Shown piece after piece: positions 36,306 to 44,689 of a stretch of DNA of 64,000 nucleotides. Location of the stretch: NCBI RefSeq assembly GCF_947493595.1, contig NZ_CANLRL010000006.1, positions 62,001 to 126,000 of the forward strand. Direction: 5' to 3'. The position numbers and the translations under genes were made by a program. This DNA comes from an uncultured Shimia sp. (GTDB taxonomy: Bacteria > Pseudomonadota > Alphaproteobacteria > Rhodobacterales > Rhodobacteraceae). Below the pieces are notes generated by a model that saw only the letters and a list, made by a program, of their open reading frames with translations, was not told where the DNA came from and did no database searches. How positions within the stretch are numbered: position 1 is the first letter of the stretch; every line of letters starts with the position of its first letter.

Positions 36306-37679
36306 ATGCTGCATAACGACAAACTTGAACAATGGGATCGCGAAAACTTCTTCCACCCGTCCACACATTTGGCTGAATTTGCCCGCGGCAATGTTCCCCA
36401 TCGTGTGATCACCGGCGGCACCGGCTGCCACATCGAAGACCGCGACGGCAACCGCCTGCTCGATGCCTTTGCCGGTCTCTACTGCGTCAACGTCGGCTAC
36501 GGCCGCAGCGACATTGCCGATGCGATTTCGGACCAAGCCAAAGAGCTGGCCTATTACCACTCCTACGTGGGTCACGGCACCGAAGCCTCCATCACTTTGG
36601 CCAAAATGGTGCTCGACCGCGCGCCAGACCATATGTCCAAGGTCTACTTCGGCCTCTCTGGCTCGGACGCCAATGAAACCAACATCAAACTGATCTGGTA
36701 CTACAACAACATCCTGGGCCGCCCAGAGAAAAAGAAGATCATCTCCCGCTGGCGTGGCTACCACGGCTCCGGCCTGATGACCGGCTCCCTGACCGGCCTG
36801 GAGCTGTTCCACAACAAATTTGACCTGCCGCTGGCCCAAGTTGTGCACACCGAGGCGCCGTTTTACTTCCGCCGCGAAGATCAAAGCCAGTCTGAAGAGC
36901 AGTTTGTCGCCCACTGTGTTGCCGCGCTGGAAGAAACCATTGCCCGCGAAGGTGCTGACACCATCGCCGCCTTCATCGGCGAGCCGGTTCTCGGCACCGG
37001 TGGCATTGTACCGCCGCCTGCTGGCTACTGGCCTGCAATCCAAGCCGTTCTGGACAAGCACGACATCCTGCTGGTTGCAGACGAAGTTGTCACTGGCTTT
37101 GGCCGTCTGGGTTCGATGTTTGGTTCCGACCACTACGGTCTGAAACCGGACCTGATCACCATCGCCAAAGGCCTGACCTCTGCCTACGCGCCGCTGTCCG
37201 GCTCGATTGTCTCCGACAAAATGTGGTCCGTGCTGGAAAAGGGCACCGACGACAATGGTCCGATCGGCCACGGCTGGACCTACTCGGCCCACCCGATTGG
37301 CGCCGCCGCAGGTGTGGCCAACCTCAAGCTGATCGACGAACTCAACCTCGTAGAAAACGCAGGCACCGTTGGCGCTTACTTCAATAAAACCATGTCTGAG
37401 GCTTTGGGCGCACACGCCAATGTTGGGGACATCCGGGGCGAAGGCATGATGTGCGCCGTGGAGTTTGTCGCTGACAAAGACAGCCGCACCTTCTTTGACG
37501 CTGCGGACAAAATTGGCCCACAGATTGCCGCAAAACTGCTGGAGCAGGACAATGTGATTGCCCGCGCCATGCCACAGGGCGACATTCTGGGCTTTGCCCC
37601 ACCGTTCTGCCTGACCCGCGAAGAAGCCGATTTGGTGGTCGCCGCCACCGTGCGCGCCGTCGCAACCGTTCTGCCGTAA
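36306..37679 (+). CDS. Class III pyridoxal-phosphate aminotransferase
   Basis: 457 residues. The PLP lysine is in 'LITIAKGLTSAYAPLSG', and 'FGLSGSDANETNIKLIWYY' and 'VADEVVTGFGRLGSMFG' are class III (omega-amino acid:pyruvate) blocks. GAGGG lies upstream of the start. The next two genes encode a EutD-like hydrolase and an ArgE-like deacylase, so the amino donor is probably an omega-amino compound such as diaminobutyrate, putrescine or a relative. Taurine-pyruvate and putrescine aminotransferases are similar, and sequence alone does not decide among them. Confidence 0.88.
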   Translation: MLHNDKLEQWDRENFFHPSTHLAEFARGNVPHRVITGGTGCHIEDRDGNRLLDAFAGLYCVNVGYGRSDIADAISDQAKELAYYHSYVGHGTEASITLAKMVLDRAPDHMSKVYFGLSGSDANETNIKLIWYYNNILGRPEKKKIISRWRGYHGSGLMTGSLTGLELFHNKFDLPLAQVVHTEAPFYFRREDQSQSEEQFVAHCVAALEETIAREGADTIAAFIGEPVLGTGGIVPPPAGYWPAIQAVLDKHDILLVADEVVTGFGRLGSMFGSDHYGLKPDLITIAKGLTSAYAPLSGSIVSDKMWSVLEKGTDDNGPIGHGWTYSAHPIGAAAGVANLKLIDELNLVENAGTVGAYFNKTMSEALGAHANVGDIRGEGMMCAVEFVADKDSRTFFDAADKIGPQIAAKLLEQDNVIARAMPQGDILGFAPPFCLTREEADLVVAATVRAVATVLP

Positions 37680-37695
37680 GCCCAAGGAGCACGAG

Positions 37696-38880
37696 ATGAC
37701 ACTGTCCAAAGCCCCGTTCAGCAGTGCTGAATATCAACGCCGTCTCTCCAAAACCCGTGCCGCTATGGCAGAGGCGGGTCTGGAGGTTCTCTTTGTCACC
37801 GACCCCTCTAACCAGGCGTGGCTGACCGGATATGACGGCTGGTCATTTTATGTCCACCAAGGTGTGATTGTGACCATGGAAGGCGAGCCCATCTGGTGGG
37901 GCCGCTACATGGACATGATGGGCGGCCGCCGCACCTGCTGGATGGATCATGACAATATCCTCGGCTACGCAGATCATTTCGTGCAATCCACGGTCGTGCA
38001 TCCGATGCAGGACCTCGCAGAACAGCTCAAAACGCGCGGTTTCACTGCCGCGCGGATTGGCGTGGAGATGGAGAACTACTACTACTCCGCCAAAGCCCAT
38101 GCCGTACTCACCGAAGAATTGCCAGACGCGACGCTGGTGGACGCAACTGCGCTGGTGAACTGGCAGCGTCTGGTGAAATCCGATGTCGAAGTGGACTTCA
38201 TCCGCAAGGCCGCCCGCATCACCGAAAAAGTCATGTTGACCGCCATCGACCGTGCCGCCCCCGGGGTGCGCAAAAACGATGTGGTGGCCGACATCATGAA
38301 AGCCGGCATCGAAGGCATTGGCGACGATTGGGGCGATTACCCCGCCATCGTACCGCTCACCCCCTCCGGTCTGGACGCCACCGCTGCCCACCTCACCTGG
38401 GACGGCACGCCGATGCGCGAAGGCGAAGCCACCTTCTTCGAACTCTCCGGATGTTATCGCCGCTACCACGCCCCGATCAGCCGCACTGTCTTCCTCGGCA
38501 CACCGTCCGATGACATGCTGCGCGCCGAAGAAGCCCAACTCGAAGGCATCGCGGCGGGTCTGGAAGCCGCCCGCGCCGGCAACCGCACCTGCGACATTGC
38601 CAATGCCTTTATGGATGTGCTCGCCAAACACGGCATCGAACGCTCTGGCCGCATGGGCTACCCAATTGGTCTCAGCTACCCACCGGACTGGGGCGAACGC
38701 TCTGCTTCGATCCGCTCTGAGGATGAAACTGTGCTGCAACCCGGCATGGTCTTCCACTTCATGCCCGCGCTCTGGATGGACAGCTGGGGGCTTGAAACCA
38801 CCGAAACCATCCTGATCCGTGAAGATGGCGCCGCAGAGCCACTCTGTAATCTGGAGCGCAAGCTCATCGTCAAAGGCTGA
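37696..38880 (+). CDS. M24-family hydrolase of the ectoine hydrolase (DoeA/EutD) type
   Basis: 394 residues with a creatinase-like N-terminal domain ('VTDPSNQAWLTGYDGWSFYV' region) and an M24 pita-bread C-terminal domain. The usual M24 metal-ligand block is altered: 'FFELSGCYRRYHAPISRT' lacks the second Asp, as in ectoine hydrolases rather than aminopeptidases P. EutD opens ectoine to N-acetyl-diaminobutyrate. It lies 16 bases after the aminotransferase behind AAGGAG, and three bases before the ArgE-like gene. The exact substrate is open because the usual ectoine transporter and deacetylase genes are absent. Confidence 0.82.
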   Translation: MTLSKAPFSSAEYQRRLSKTRAAMAEAGLEVLFVTDPSNQAWLTGYDGWSFYVHQGVIVTMEGEPIWWGRYMDMMGGRRTCWMDHDNILGYADHFVQSTVVHPMQDLAEQLKTRGFTAARIGVEMENYYYSAKAHAVLTEELPDATLVDATALVNWQRLVKSDVEVDFIRKAARITEKVMLTAIDRAAPGVRKNDVVADIMKAGIEGIGDDWGDYPAIVPLTPSGLDATAAHLTWDGTPMREGEATFFELSGCYRRYHAPISRTVFLGTPSDDMLRAEEAQLEGIAAGLEAARAGNRTCDIANAFMDVLAKHGIERSGRMGYPIGLSYPPDWGERSASIRSEDETVLQPGMVFHFMPALWMDSWGLETTETILIREDGAAEPLCNLERKLIVKG

Positions 38881-38883
38881 CCC

Positions 38884-40041
38884 ATGCTGGAGACCACCAA
38901 ACAAATCCTCTCCAACCTGATCGCCTTCCCGACGGTCTCGGTCGACAGCAACCTCGACATGATCGCCTACCTCGCCGCACGTCTCAAAGACTGCGGCGCC
39001 AAGGTGGAGATCTTCCACGACGAGACCGGCAAAAAGGCCAACCTCTTTGCCACCTTAGGGCCTGAGGTCGACGGCGGCCTTGTACTCTCCGGTCACAGCG
39101 ACGTGGTGCCGGTCACTGATCAGGACTGGACCAGCGATCCCTTTGTCATGGAGGAACGCGACGGGCGTCTTTACGGACGTGGCACCTGCGACATGAAAGG
39201 CTTCATCGCCGCCACCGTCGCCATGGCGCCCCACTTTGCCCAGCGTGTCACCGACACGCCGGTGCATTTTGCCTTCACCTATGACGAGGAAACCGGCTGC
39301 ATTGGTGCCGGTCATCTGGTCGAAGCCCTCAAAGAGCGCAACATCAAACCGCGGCTGGCCATCATTGGCGAGCCGACCTCCATGCGCATCATCGAAGGCC
39401 ACAAAGGCTGCCATGAGTACAGCACCCGCTTTCAGGGTCTTGAAGGCCACGGCTCCGCCCCTGATCTTGGCGTAAACGCGGTGGAATACGCCGCGCGCTA
39501 CGTCTCCCGCCTGCTAGAACTGAAAGCCAAGCTCACCACCATGGCACCCGCAAGCAGCCGCTTTGAGCCGCCCTGGACCACCGTGAACGTCGGCGCCATC
39601 CATGGCGGCAGCGTGCACAACGTCATCGCCCCCAAGGCGCAGGTGGATTGGGAAATGCGCCCCGTGCAAGCGAGCGACGCCAGCTTTGTGAAAGAGGCCC
39701 TGAAATCCTACTGCGAAGACGAGCTTCTTCCCGCCATGCGCAAAGTCTACCCCGACGCACAGATCTACACAGAGGTGGTGGGCGAGGTCGCCGGCCTCAT
39801 CCCGGAGGACGACAACGAAGCCCGCAAACTGCTGATGGAGCTCACCGGTGCCAACGGTGCGGACCTGGTACCTTTTGGCACCGAGGCAGGTCTGTTCCAG
39901 TCGATGGGCATGGATGTCGTGGTTTGCGGCCCCGGTTCCATCGAGCAGGCCCACAAAGCCGACGAGTTCATCGCGCTGGATCAGCTGACCGATTGCCTCA
40001 AACTGCTGGAAAAACTCGGCGACACACTGGCCAAGGGTTAA
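38884..40041 (+). CDS. ArgE/DapE-family zinc deacylase (M20)
   Basis: 385 residues. Metal-binding blocks are 'SGHSDVVPVTDQDW', 'GRGTCDMKG', 'DEETGCIGAG' and 'GEPTSM', with the late His in the 'EQAHKADEF' block. The family removes an acyl group from N-acyl amino acids. The three-gene operon suggests it deacetylates an N-acetyl diamino acid released by the EutD-like enzyme, which the aminotransferase then handles. The name acetylornithine deacetylase would fit the sequence, but the arginine role is not supported by neighbours. Confidence 0.88.
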   Translation: MLETTKQILSNLIAFPTVSVDSNLDMIAYLAARLKDCGAKVEIFHDETGKKANLFATLGPEVDGGLVLSGHSDVVPVTDQDWTSDPFVMEERDGRLYGRGTCDMKGFIAATVAMAPHFAQRVTDTPVHFAFTYDEETGCIGAGHLVEALKERNIKPRLAIIGEPTSMRIIEGHKGCHEYSTRFQGLEGHGSAPDLGVNAVEYAARYVSRLLELKAKLTTMAPASSRFEPPWTTVNVGAIHGGSVHNVIAPKAQVDWEMRPVQASDASFVKEALKSYCEDELLPAMRKVYPDAQIYTEVVGEVAGLIPEDDNEARKLLMELTGANGADLVPFGTEAGLFQSMGMDVVVCGPGSIEQAHKADEFIALDQLTDCLKLLEKLGDTLAKG

Positions 40042-40082
40042 GCCCGCCCAGCGCCGCAGCAACCTCCAAAACCTGAACAAAC

Positions 40083-40117
40083 AAAAAGGGCCGCGATATT
40101 CTCGCGGCCCTTTCCGT
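40083..40117. terminator. Bidirectional intrinsic terminator
   Basis: AAAGGGCCGCGA (40085-40096) pairs perfectly with TCGCGGCCCTTT (40102-40113) across TATTC. It separates the convergent ArgE-like gene and rpsD. Confidence 0.9.
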
Positions 40118-40142
40118 ATTCTGTAACCTAGGTCGGCGAAGA

Positions 40143-40763
40143 TTAGTTCTTCGCGTAGAATTCCACGACCAGGTTTGGTTCCATAACAACCGGGTATGGC
40201 ACGTCGGACAGGCCTGGGGTGCGCACGAAGGTTGCGGTCATTTTGTTGTGGTCGGCGTCGATGTAGTCAGGCACGTCGCGCTCGTTCAGCTGAGTGGCTT
40301 CCAGCAGAATTGCGAGCTGCTTGGACTTCTCACGCACTTCGATCACGTCGCCTTCTTTGACGCGGTAAGACGCGATGTTCACACGCTTGCCGTTCACCAG
40401 AACGTGGCCGTGGTTCACAAACTGACGGGCAGCAAACACAGTGGCAACAAACTTGGCGCGGTACACAACCGCATCCAGACGGCGCTCCAGCAGGCCGATC
40501 AGGTTTTCACCGGTGTCGCCTTTTACACGCTCCGCTTCGGCATAGATGCGGCGGAACATTTTCTCGGTCATGTCGCCGTAGTAGCCTTTCAGCTTCTGCT
40601 TGGCGCGCAGCTGAGTACCGAAGTCGGACAGTTTGCCCTTGCGGCGCTGACCGTGCTGGCCTGGGCCATAGTCACGACGGTTCACTGGGGATTTTGGACG
40701 ACCCCAGATGTTTTCGCCCATCCGGCGGTCAATTTTGTACTTGGCAGCAGTTCTTTTTGTCAT
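40143..40763 (-). CDS. rpsD: 30S ribosomal protein S4
   Basis: 206 residues. The N terminus '[20 protein letters not shown]' and the S4 RNA-binding domain ('[20 protein letters not shown]', then '[20 protein letters not shown]') identify it. It binds 16S rRNA early in small-subunit assembly. It is monocistronic here, with AAGGAGATC upstream of the ATG. Alphaproteobacteria often carry rpsD away from the large ribosomal operons. Confidence 0.97.
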   Translation of the reverse strand: MTKRTAAKYKIDRRMGENIWGRPKSPVNRRDYGPGQHGQRRKGKLSDFGTQLRAKQKLKGYYGDMTEKMFRRIYAEAERVKGDTGENLIGLLERRLDAVVYRAKFVATVFAARQFVNHGHVLVNGKRVNIASYRVKEGDVIEVREKSKQLAILLEATQLNERDVPDYIDADHNKMTATFVRTPGLSDVPYPVVMEPNLVVEFYAKN

Positions 40764-41018
40764 CTGCTGATCTCCTTCGTTCAGGTTTCGAAGGGCGTTG
40801 TCCTCTTGCCGGATTTTGCCGACATGACAGGCATCCTCTTGCGAGGGCCACCAACACCAATGAAGCCGCGCTTATACGGGGGATTCTGGGGGAGTCAAGC
40901 GGGGAGTGGCTCGCCGCGATAAGTGGCGGTCACACGAGGTCGACAAAAGGCCACAATCCCTCCCCACCGCTGACAAAGCCGCCAATCAAGATAAACGCAT
41001 TGGTTGAATTGGTGCAGT

Positions 41019-41639
41019 ATGAAACGCGTATTTCTCCCCATTATCGTTTGCCTACTGACATACACTGGCGCCCTGGCCCTGATGCGCCCGGCTGATCCCA
41101 CATACGCGCAACTTGCCGATCAGTTCTGTCCGGCGGAGTGGGCCGCGCTGAACGCCTTTGATCCGCCACTGTATCTGCAGCACTATCACGATCAGAAAGC
41201 CGCCCGCGAACCAGGCACGTCTCTGGCAACCAACGCCGTTTTGCACCGCCCTTTCATCGGCGCGCTGGCAACGGCGGACTTTGTGGGTCATTTTGTCAGC
41301 CTGGACAAAGCGGAAAATCACACGCCCCATACCATTGCGCACACCCAAGCGCGGCTTGATTTTGTGACATGTCTGGACCCTTCTGAAGAAGAACGCCAAA
41401 TAACTCTAGACACGTACAAAACTGTGTATCCTGTCGAGACATACGGGCCCCCTACTGAGATCGCGCACCTTTTTGCAGAAACAGACAAAATGTTCTGCAT
41501 GGGCGTCGACCGCGCCTTCGAGGGCATCAAGAAACTCGACCCAACGAACCCGTTTTATCATCACAGCCATTATCATCTGACCAAAACAACGATGACCGTT
41601 TGCCCAAAACCTACCCCGCCAACCCAATCACCTGACTAA
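41019..41639 (+). CDS. Secreted protein of unknown function with four cysteines
   Basis: 206 residues from the ATG at 41019. An N-terminal hydrophobic segment (5-22, 'FLPIIVCLLTYTGALALM') looks like a signal peptide or anchor. Four mature cysteines ('DQFCPAEW', 'DFVTCLDP', 'KMFCMGVD', 'MTVCPKP') could make two disulfides. I do not recognise the family. The 3' end overlaps the convergent HxlR-like gene by 29 bases. Confidence 0.65.
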   Translation: MKRVFLPIIVCLLTYTGALALMRPADPTYAQLADQFCPAEWAALNAFDPPLYLQHYHDQKAAREPGTSLATNAVLHRPFIGALATADFVGHFVSLDKAENHTPHTIAHTQARLDFVTCLDPSEEERQITLDTYKTVYPVETYGPPTEIAHLFAETDKMFCMGVDRAFEGIKKLDPTNPFYHHSHYHLTKTTMTVCPKPTPPTQSPD

Positions 41640-42144
41640 TCCGCGCCCCGGCGTTCACCGCCTGATAGGTCGGAAAGGGCACCCGCTCGGACAGATCAAT
41701 CTCCCGCGCGACCCACTCTTGGGCCTCCAGCGTCTGCAAAGACGTTGAGAGCGCCCGGTCCGTGATAGCGCCCAATCCGGCCTTGAAGCCGGAAAACCGC
41801 TGCGGCCGCGTCGCCAGAGCCAAGACCGGCACGGTCCAGCTTTTGCGCAACAGCTTGGTATCGCTCTCCGCCGCTTCCCGCAGAATCTCATCCGCCTTAG
41901 CCGCCGCCGCCACGCCCAGATCTGTCAAAACAAACTCCGGCCGTAACGGATGCCCGTGTCCGGGATTGCGCATCACCACCCCCAGCTCCATCAAATGCGC
42001 CAGACTGGCCCCAAAGGCCGTGCGCCCTGCCCCTGTGGCCGCAATCAACGTCGCCTGCCGCCCCGGCACGCCGCGATGCATCTGCGCCAGAATGTCGAGC
42101 GCCCAGGCCCGAGAGGTGATCTTGACAAGCAACTTAATGTCCAT
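41611..42144 (-). CDS. HxlR-like regulator with two tandem winged-helix domains
   Basis: 177 residues that appear to be two copies of an HxlR-like winged helix. The first (about 12-85) reads 'ALDILAQMHRGVPGRQATLI' then 'LAHLMELGVVMRNPGHGHPL'. The second (about 97-170) reads 'KLLRKSWTVPVLALATRPQR' then 'TDRALSTSLQTLEAQEWVAR' and 'RVPFPTYQAV'. HxlR proteins normally have one domain and dimerise. It is divergent from the VOC gene with about 50 bases between them, the usual layout for a regulator and its target. Confidence 0.7.
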   Translation of the reverse strand: MDIKLLVKITSRAWALDILAQMHRGVPGRQATLIAATGAGRTAFGASLAHLMELGVVMRNPGHGHPLRPEFVLTDLGVAAAAKADEILREAAESDTKLLRKSWTVPVLALATRPQRFSGFKAGLGAITDRALSTSLQTLEAQEWVAREIDLSERVPFPTYQAVNAGARISQVIGLAG

Positions 42145-42195
42145 AAAGTATAGTAACTACATTTTGTGAAATCAGCAACCACTAAGGACCGCATC

Positions 42196-42567
42196 ATGGC
42201 TCTCGCCGCATTAACCAACATCATCACGCTCTCAATTTCTGTGAGTGATCGCCACGCCAGCGCCGCCTGGTTCAAAGAGAAGCTCGGCTTTGAGCTGCGC
42301 TACCACATTGACGAAGCTGGCTGGAGCGAGCTCGACACCAAAACCGAGGGTGTGATCCTTGGCCTAGGCGAACAATCCGAGCCCAAACCCGGCAACTGCG
42401 TGCCCGTGTTTGGCGTTGATGACATCGACACCGCCCGCAGCGCGCTTGAAGCCGCAGACGTGAAGTTTGACGGCCCAACACAAGTGATCCCGGAAATGGT
42501 CAAGCTGGCGACCTTCTATGACCCGGACGACAACGCCTTCATGCTGGCAGAAGACCTCTCCAGCTAA
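42196..42567 (+). CDS. VOC-superfamily protein (glyoxalase/bleomycin-resistance fold)
   Basis: 123 residues from the ATG at 42196, with AAGGA upstream. Two beta-alpha-beta-beta-beta modules are visible ('ITLSISVSDRHASAAWFKEK' and 'VPVFGVDDIDTARSAL'), ending 'TFYDPDDNAFMLAEDL'. Such proteins often bind a metal and act as lyases, dioxygenases or drug-binding proteins. It is probably controlled by the divergent HxlR-like regulator. The substrate is unknown. Confidence 0.85.
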   Translation: MALAALTNIITLSISVSDRHASAAWFKEKLGFELRYHIDEAGWSELDTKTEGVILGLGEQSEPKPGNCVPVFGVDDIDTARSALEAADVKFDGPTQVIPEMVKLATFYDPDDNAFMLAEDLSS

Positions 42568-42569
42568 AC

Positions 42570-42602
42570 AAAAACCCCGCCAATCCGGCGGGGTTTCTTT
42601 TT
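42570..42602. terminator. Intrinsic terminator
   Basis: AAACCCCGCC (42572-42581) pairs with GGCGGGGTTT (42587-42596) across AATCC, followed by CTTTTT on the plus strand; the minus strand also has a TTTTTG run. It separates the VOC and TetR genes, which are convergent. Confidence 0.9.
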
Positions 42603-42622
42603 GTCGCCGCTTTAAGTCCCCA

Positions 42623-43216
42623 CTAGGACACTTCCCAACTGCGCATCAGCCCCGCCGCCGCCGCCGCATAGGACCGCGCCATCGCATCCTCGGTGCGCGC
42701 TTTGATGACGGAATGCAATCCCAACAAAAGCCCGACCAGAACCTGCGCCGCTGCCTCCGGGGATTGCGGCAGATGCACTGTTCCAGCCTGCGCCTCCCGC
42801 GTCAGAATCGCTGCGAATCTACCCTCAAGTGTTTCGAGGTAACGGGCAATCCGAGCATTCACTTCCGGGTCAGAGCGCTCAAATTGACTAATTGAGTTAA
42901 ACGCCAAACACCCCGCATCCTCGACCCTCGGGATCTTCTGCTCCGACGCAATACTCTCAAACCATTCCGCCAACTCCGACAACGTAAACGTCTCCGCATC
43001 GGGGAAATGCTGCGCTTCGGCGTTATTGAGGTAACTGTCTAAAGTTGCGAGGAAAAACGACTCCTTGCCGCCATAGGCCGTCTGCAACGTAAACCGCGTC
43101 AGCCCGGTTTTCTCTTCAATCTCCCGCGTGCTCGCGCCGGTGTATCCCTTCTCCCAGAAGAGCGCCAACGCGCCCGCAATCGCTGTCTCGTGATCGGCCT
43201 TTCGTTTGCGCGCCAC
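42623..43216 (-). CDS. TetR-family transcriptional regulator
   Basis: 197 residues. The N-terminal HTH (about 9-55) reads 'AIAGALALFWEKGYTGASTR' then 'LTRFTLQTAYGGKESFFLAT'. The C-terminal ligand domain is helical. It is divergent from the small membrane protein and haloalkane dehalogenase genes. A perfect palindrome, CTATCCAGCTGGATAG (43236-43251), lies 20 bases upstream of its start and a related half-site follows, so it probably represses itself and those genes. Confidence 0.9.
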   Translation of the reverse strand: MARKRKADHETAIAGALALFWEKGYTGASTREIEEKTGLTRFTLQTAYGGKESFFLATLDSYLNNAEAQHFPDAETFTLSELAEWFESIASEQKIPRVEDAGCLAFNSISQFERSDPEVNARIARYLETLEGRFAAILTREAQAGTVHLPQSPEAAAQVLVGLLLGLHSVIKARTEDAMARSYAAAAAGLMRSWEVS

Positions 43217-43235
43217 AGTTTCCCCCTTGCCATTT

Positions 43236-43275
43236 CTATCCAGCTGGATAGTTTAATTTCTATCCACATGACTAG
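43236..43275. promoter_or_regulatory. Putative TetR operator: perfect palindrome plus degenerate copy
   Basis: CTATCCAGCTGGATAG at 43236-43251 is perfectly symmetric over 16 bases. A second CTATCC arm at 43260-43265, followed by CTAG at 43272-43275, repeats the left half 24 bases further on. It sits between the divergent TetR gene and the four-helix membrane protein gene. Confidence 0.65.
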
Positions 43276-43328
43276 CATAATTCGCGACGCCCCTCAATGC
43301 GCCGCACCAAACACCAAAGGAGACCACC

Positions 43329-43706
43329 ATGACCGCACTTGACCCACAGCTCGGCGCCACAAAACCCATCCTGCTTCGGGTGATCTTCATCCTAAACGCC
43401 GCAAAAATCCTGCTGACAGTCGGCTTTTTTGTGGCCTTCAAATTCTACGGCCTGTCCGTGCATGGCCTTGAAGGCAACAGCGCCGCCAACCTGATGCTGC
43501 TTGCACTTGGTGGCTACGTGCTGGCCTTTGCTGGCCTCGTCCGTTCGATCCTGAAACGCCACATGCTGGGCCTGCGCATCGCCCTTCTGGCCGACCTCGG
43601 CATCTCGCTCTATGTCGGCGCCCCCATTGGCTTCCTGACTTTTGCGATCAGCATGGCGTTGACCTTCTCCGCACCGGTGCGCGCCTTCTTTGCCTACCGC
43701 GCTTAA
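43329..43706 (+). CDS. Small four-helix membrane protein
   Basis: 125 residues with four predicted membrane helices (about 17-39, 53-73, 78-98 and 99-118) and short loops. I do not recognise a named family; it has the look of small DUF-type inner-membrane proteins. It ends 22 bases before the haloalkane dehalogenase start and is probably co-transcribed with it under the TetR operator. A role in substrate or product movement is only a guess. Confidence 0.7.
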   Translation: MTALDPQLGATKPILLRVIFILNAAKILLTVGFFVAFKFYGLSVHGLEGNSAANLMLLALGGYVLAFAGLVRSILKRHMLGLRIALLADLGISLYVGAPIGFLTFAISMALTFSAPVRAFFAYRA

Positions 43707-43728
43707 GCCCTTCTTGAAGGACCCTGAA

Positions 43729-44637
43729 ATGACAATCCCCCAACCGATCTCCGCCGATTTCCCCTTTCAATCTCGCTTTGTCGAGGTGAATGGCCACAAA
43801 ATCCACTACGTCGATGAGGGCGAAGGCCAGCCCATTCTCTTCATGCATGGCAACCCCACCAGTTCCTATCTCTGGCGCAACATCATCCCACATGTCCTAC
43901 CCCATGGCCGCGCCATTGCCCTCGACCTGATTGGCATGGGCAAATCCGACAAGCCGGACCTGGCCTACCGCTTTGAGGATCACGTGCCGTATCTTGACGG
44001 CTTCATCGAGGCTCTGGGGCTCAAGGATGTGGTGCTGGTGATCCACGACTGGGGCTCCGCCCTTGGATTTCACTACGCCCGCCGCCATCCAAACAACGTA
44101 CGCGGCATTGCCTTCATGGAAGCCGTCATCCGCCCAATGACCTGGGACGGCTTCCCGCCCGACTTCCGCATCGGGTTCAAAATGATGCGCACGCCGGTCC
44201 TGGGCTGGCTGATGATCTCCGCCGCCAATATGTTTGTGAACAAGATCCTGCCCAGCGCCATGATCCGCAAACTGTCAGCCACGGAAATGGCCGCCTACCG
44301 CGCACCTTTTCCCACTGTGCGCAGCCGAAAACCGCTGCGCATCTGGCCAACGGAAATCCCCATCAACAGCAGCCCCAAAGACGTCTCTGACGTGGTACAA
44401 AACTATAGCCAATGGCTTGGCCAAACCGACACCCCGATGCTGCTGTTCTACGCCACGCCGGGCGGCACCATTCAGGAACCAGAGCTGACGTGGTGTCGCG
44501 ACACCATCAAGAACCTGCAAACTGTCGATATTGGCGCAGGCATCCACTACCTGCAGGAGGACAACCCGCATCTGATTGGCGCTGAGCTGGCCAAATGGTT
44601 GCCCCAAGTCCTCCCTGCCAAAGCCGCTGCCGAGTAA
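43729..44637 (+). CDS. Haloalkane dehalogenase, HLD-II (DhaA/LinB) type
   Basis: A 302-residue alpha/beta hydrolase. The catalytic set fits HLD-II: nucleophile D107 followed by W108 ('IHDWGS'), halide-binding N42 ('HGNPTSSYLW'), acid E131 ('FMEAVIRPMTW') and base H273 ('GIHYLQEDNP'). It hydrolyses carbon-halogen bonds to alcohol and halide in the cytoplasm. The ATG at 43729 has GAAGGA upstream. It lies behind the small membrane protein gene and probably under TetR control. Marine brominated or chlorinated compounds are likely substrates, which is inference. Confidence 0.92.
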   Translation: MTIPQPISADFPFQSRFVEVNGHKIHYVDEGEGQPILFMHGNPTSSYLWRNIIPHVLPHGRAIALDLIGMGKSDKPDLAYRFEDHVPYLDGFIEALGLKDVVLVIHDWGSALGFHYARRHPNNVRGIAFMEAVIRPMTWDGFPPDFRIGFKMMRTPVLGWLMISAANMFVNKILPSAMIRKLSATEMAAYRAPFPTVRSRKPLRIWPTEIPINSSPKDVSDVVQNYSQWLGQTDTPMLLFYATPGGTIQEPELTWCRDTIKNLQTVDIGAGIHYLQEDNPHLIGAELAKWLPQVLPAKAAAE

Positions 44638-44644
44638 CCCTCAA

Positions 44645-44678
44645 AAACAAAAGCCCCGGAAATGACCGGGGCTTCCTA
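44645..44678. terminator. Intrinsic terminator
   Basis: AAGCCCCGG (44651-44659) pairs with CCGGGGCTT (44666-44674) across AAATGA. The minus-strand side continues TTGTTTTTG, so it best serves the Hint gene, while also separating it from the convergent dehalogenase. Confidence 0.85.
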
Positions 44679-44689
44679 ACTTCATGCAT

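Noticed and set aside
36141..37709. 522-residue open frame opposite the aminotransferase
   Set aside because: Shadow of the class III aminotransferase; no domain of its own.
36306..40041. Complete ectoine degradation locus
   Set aside because: No ectoine transporter, no AstE-like deacetylase and no semialdehyde dehydrogenase in the operon, so only the EutD-like part fits.
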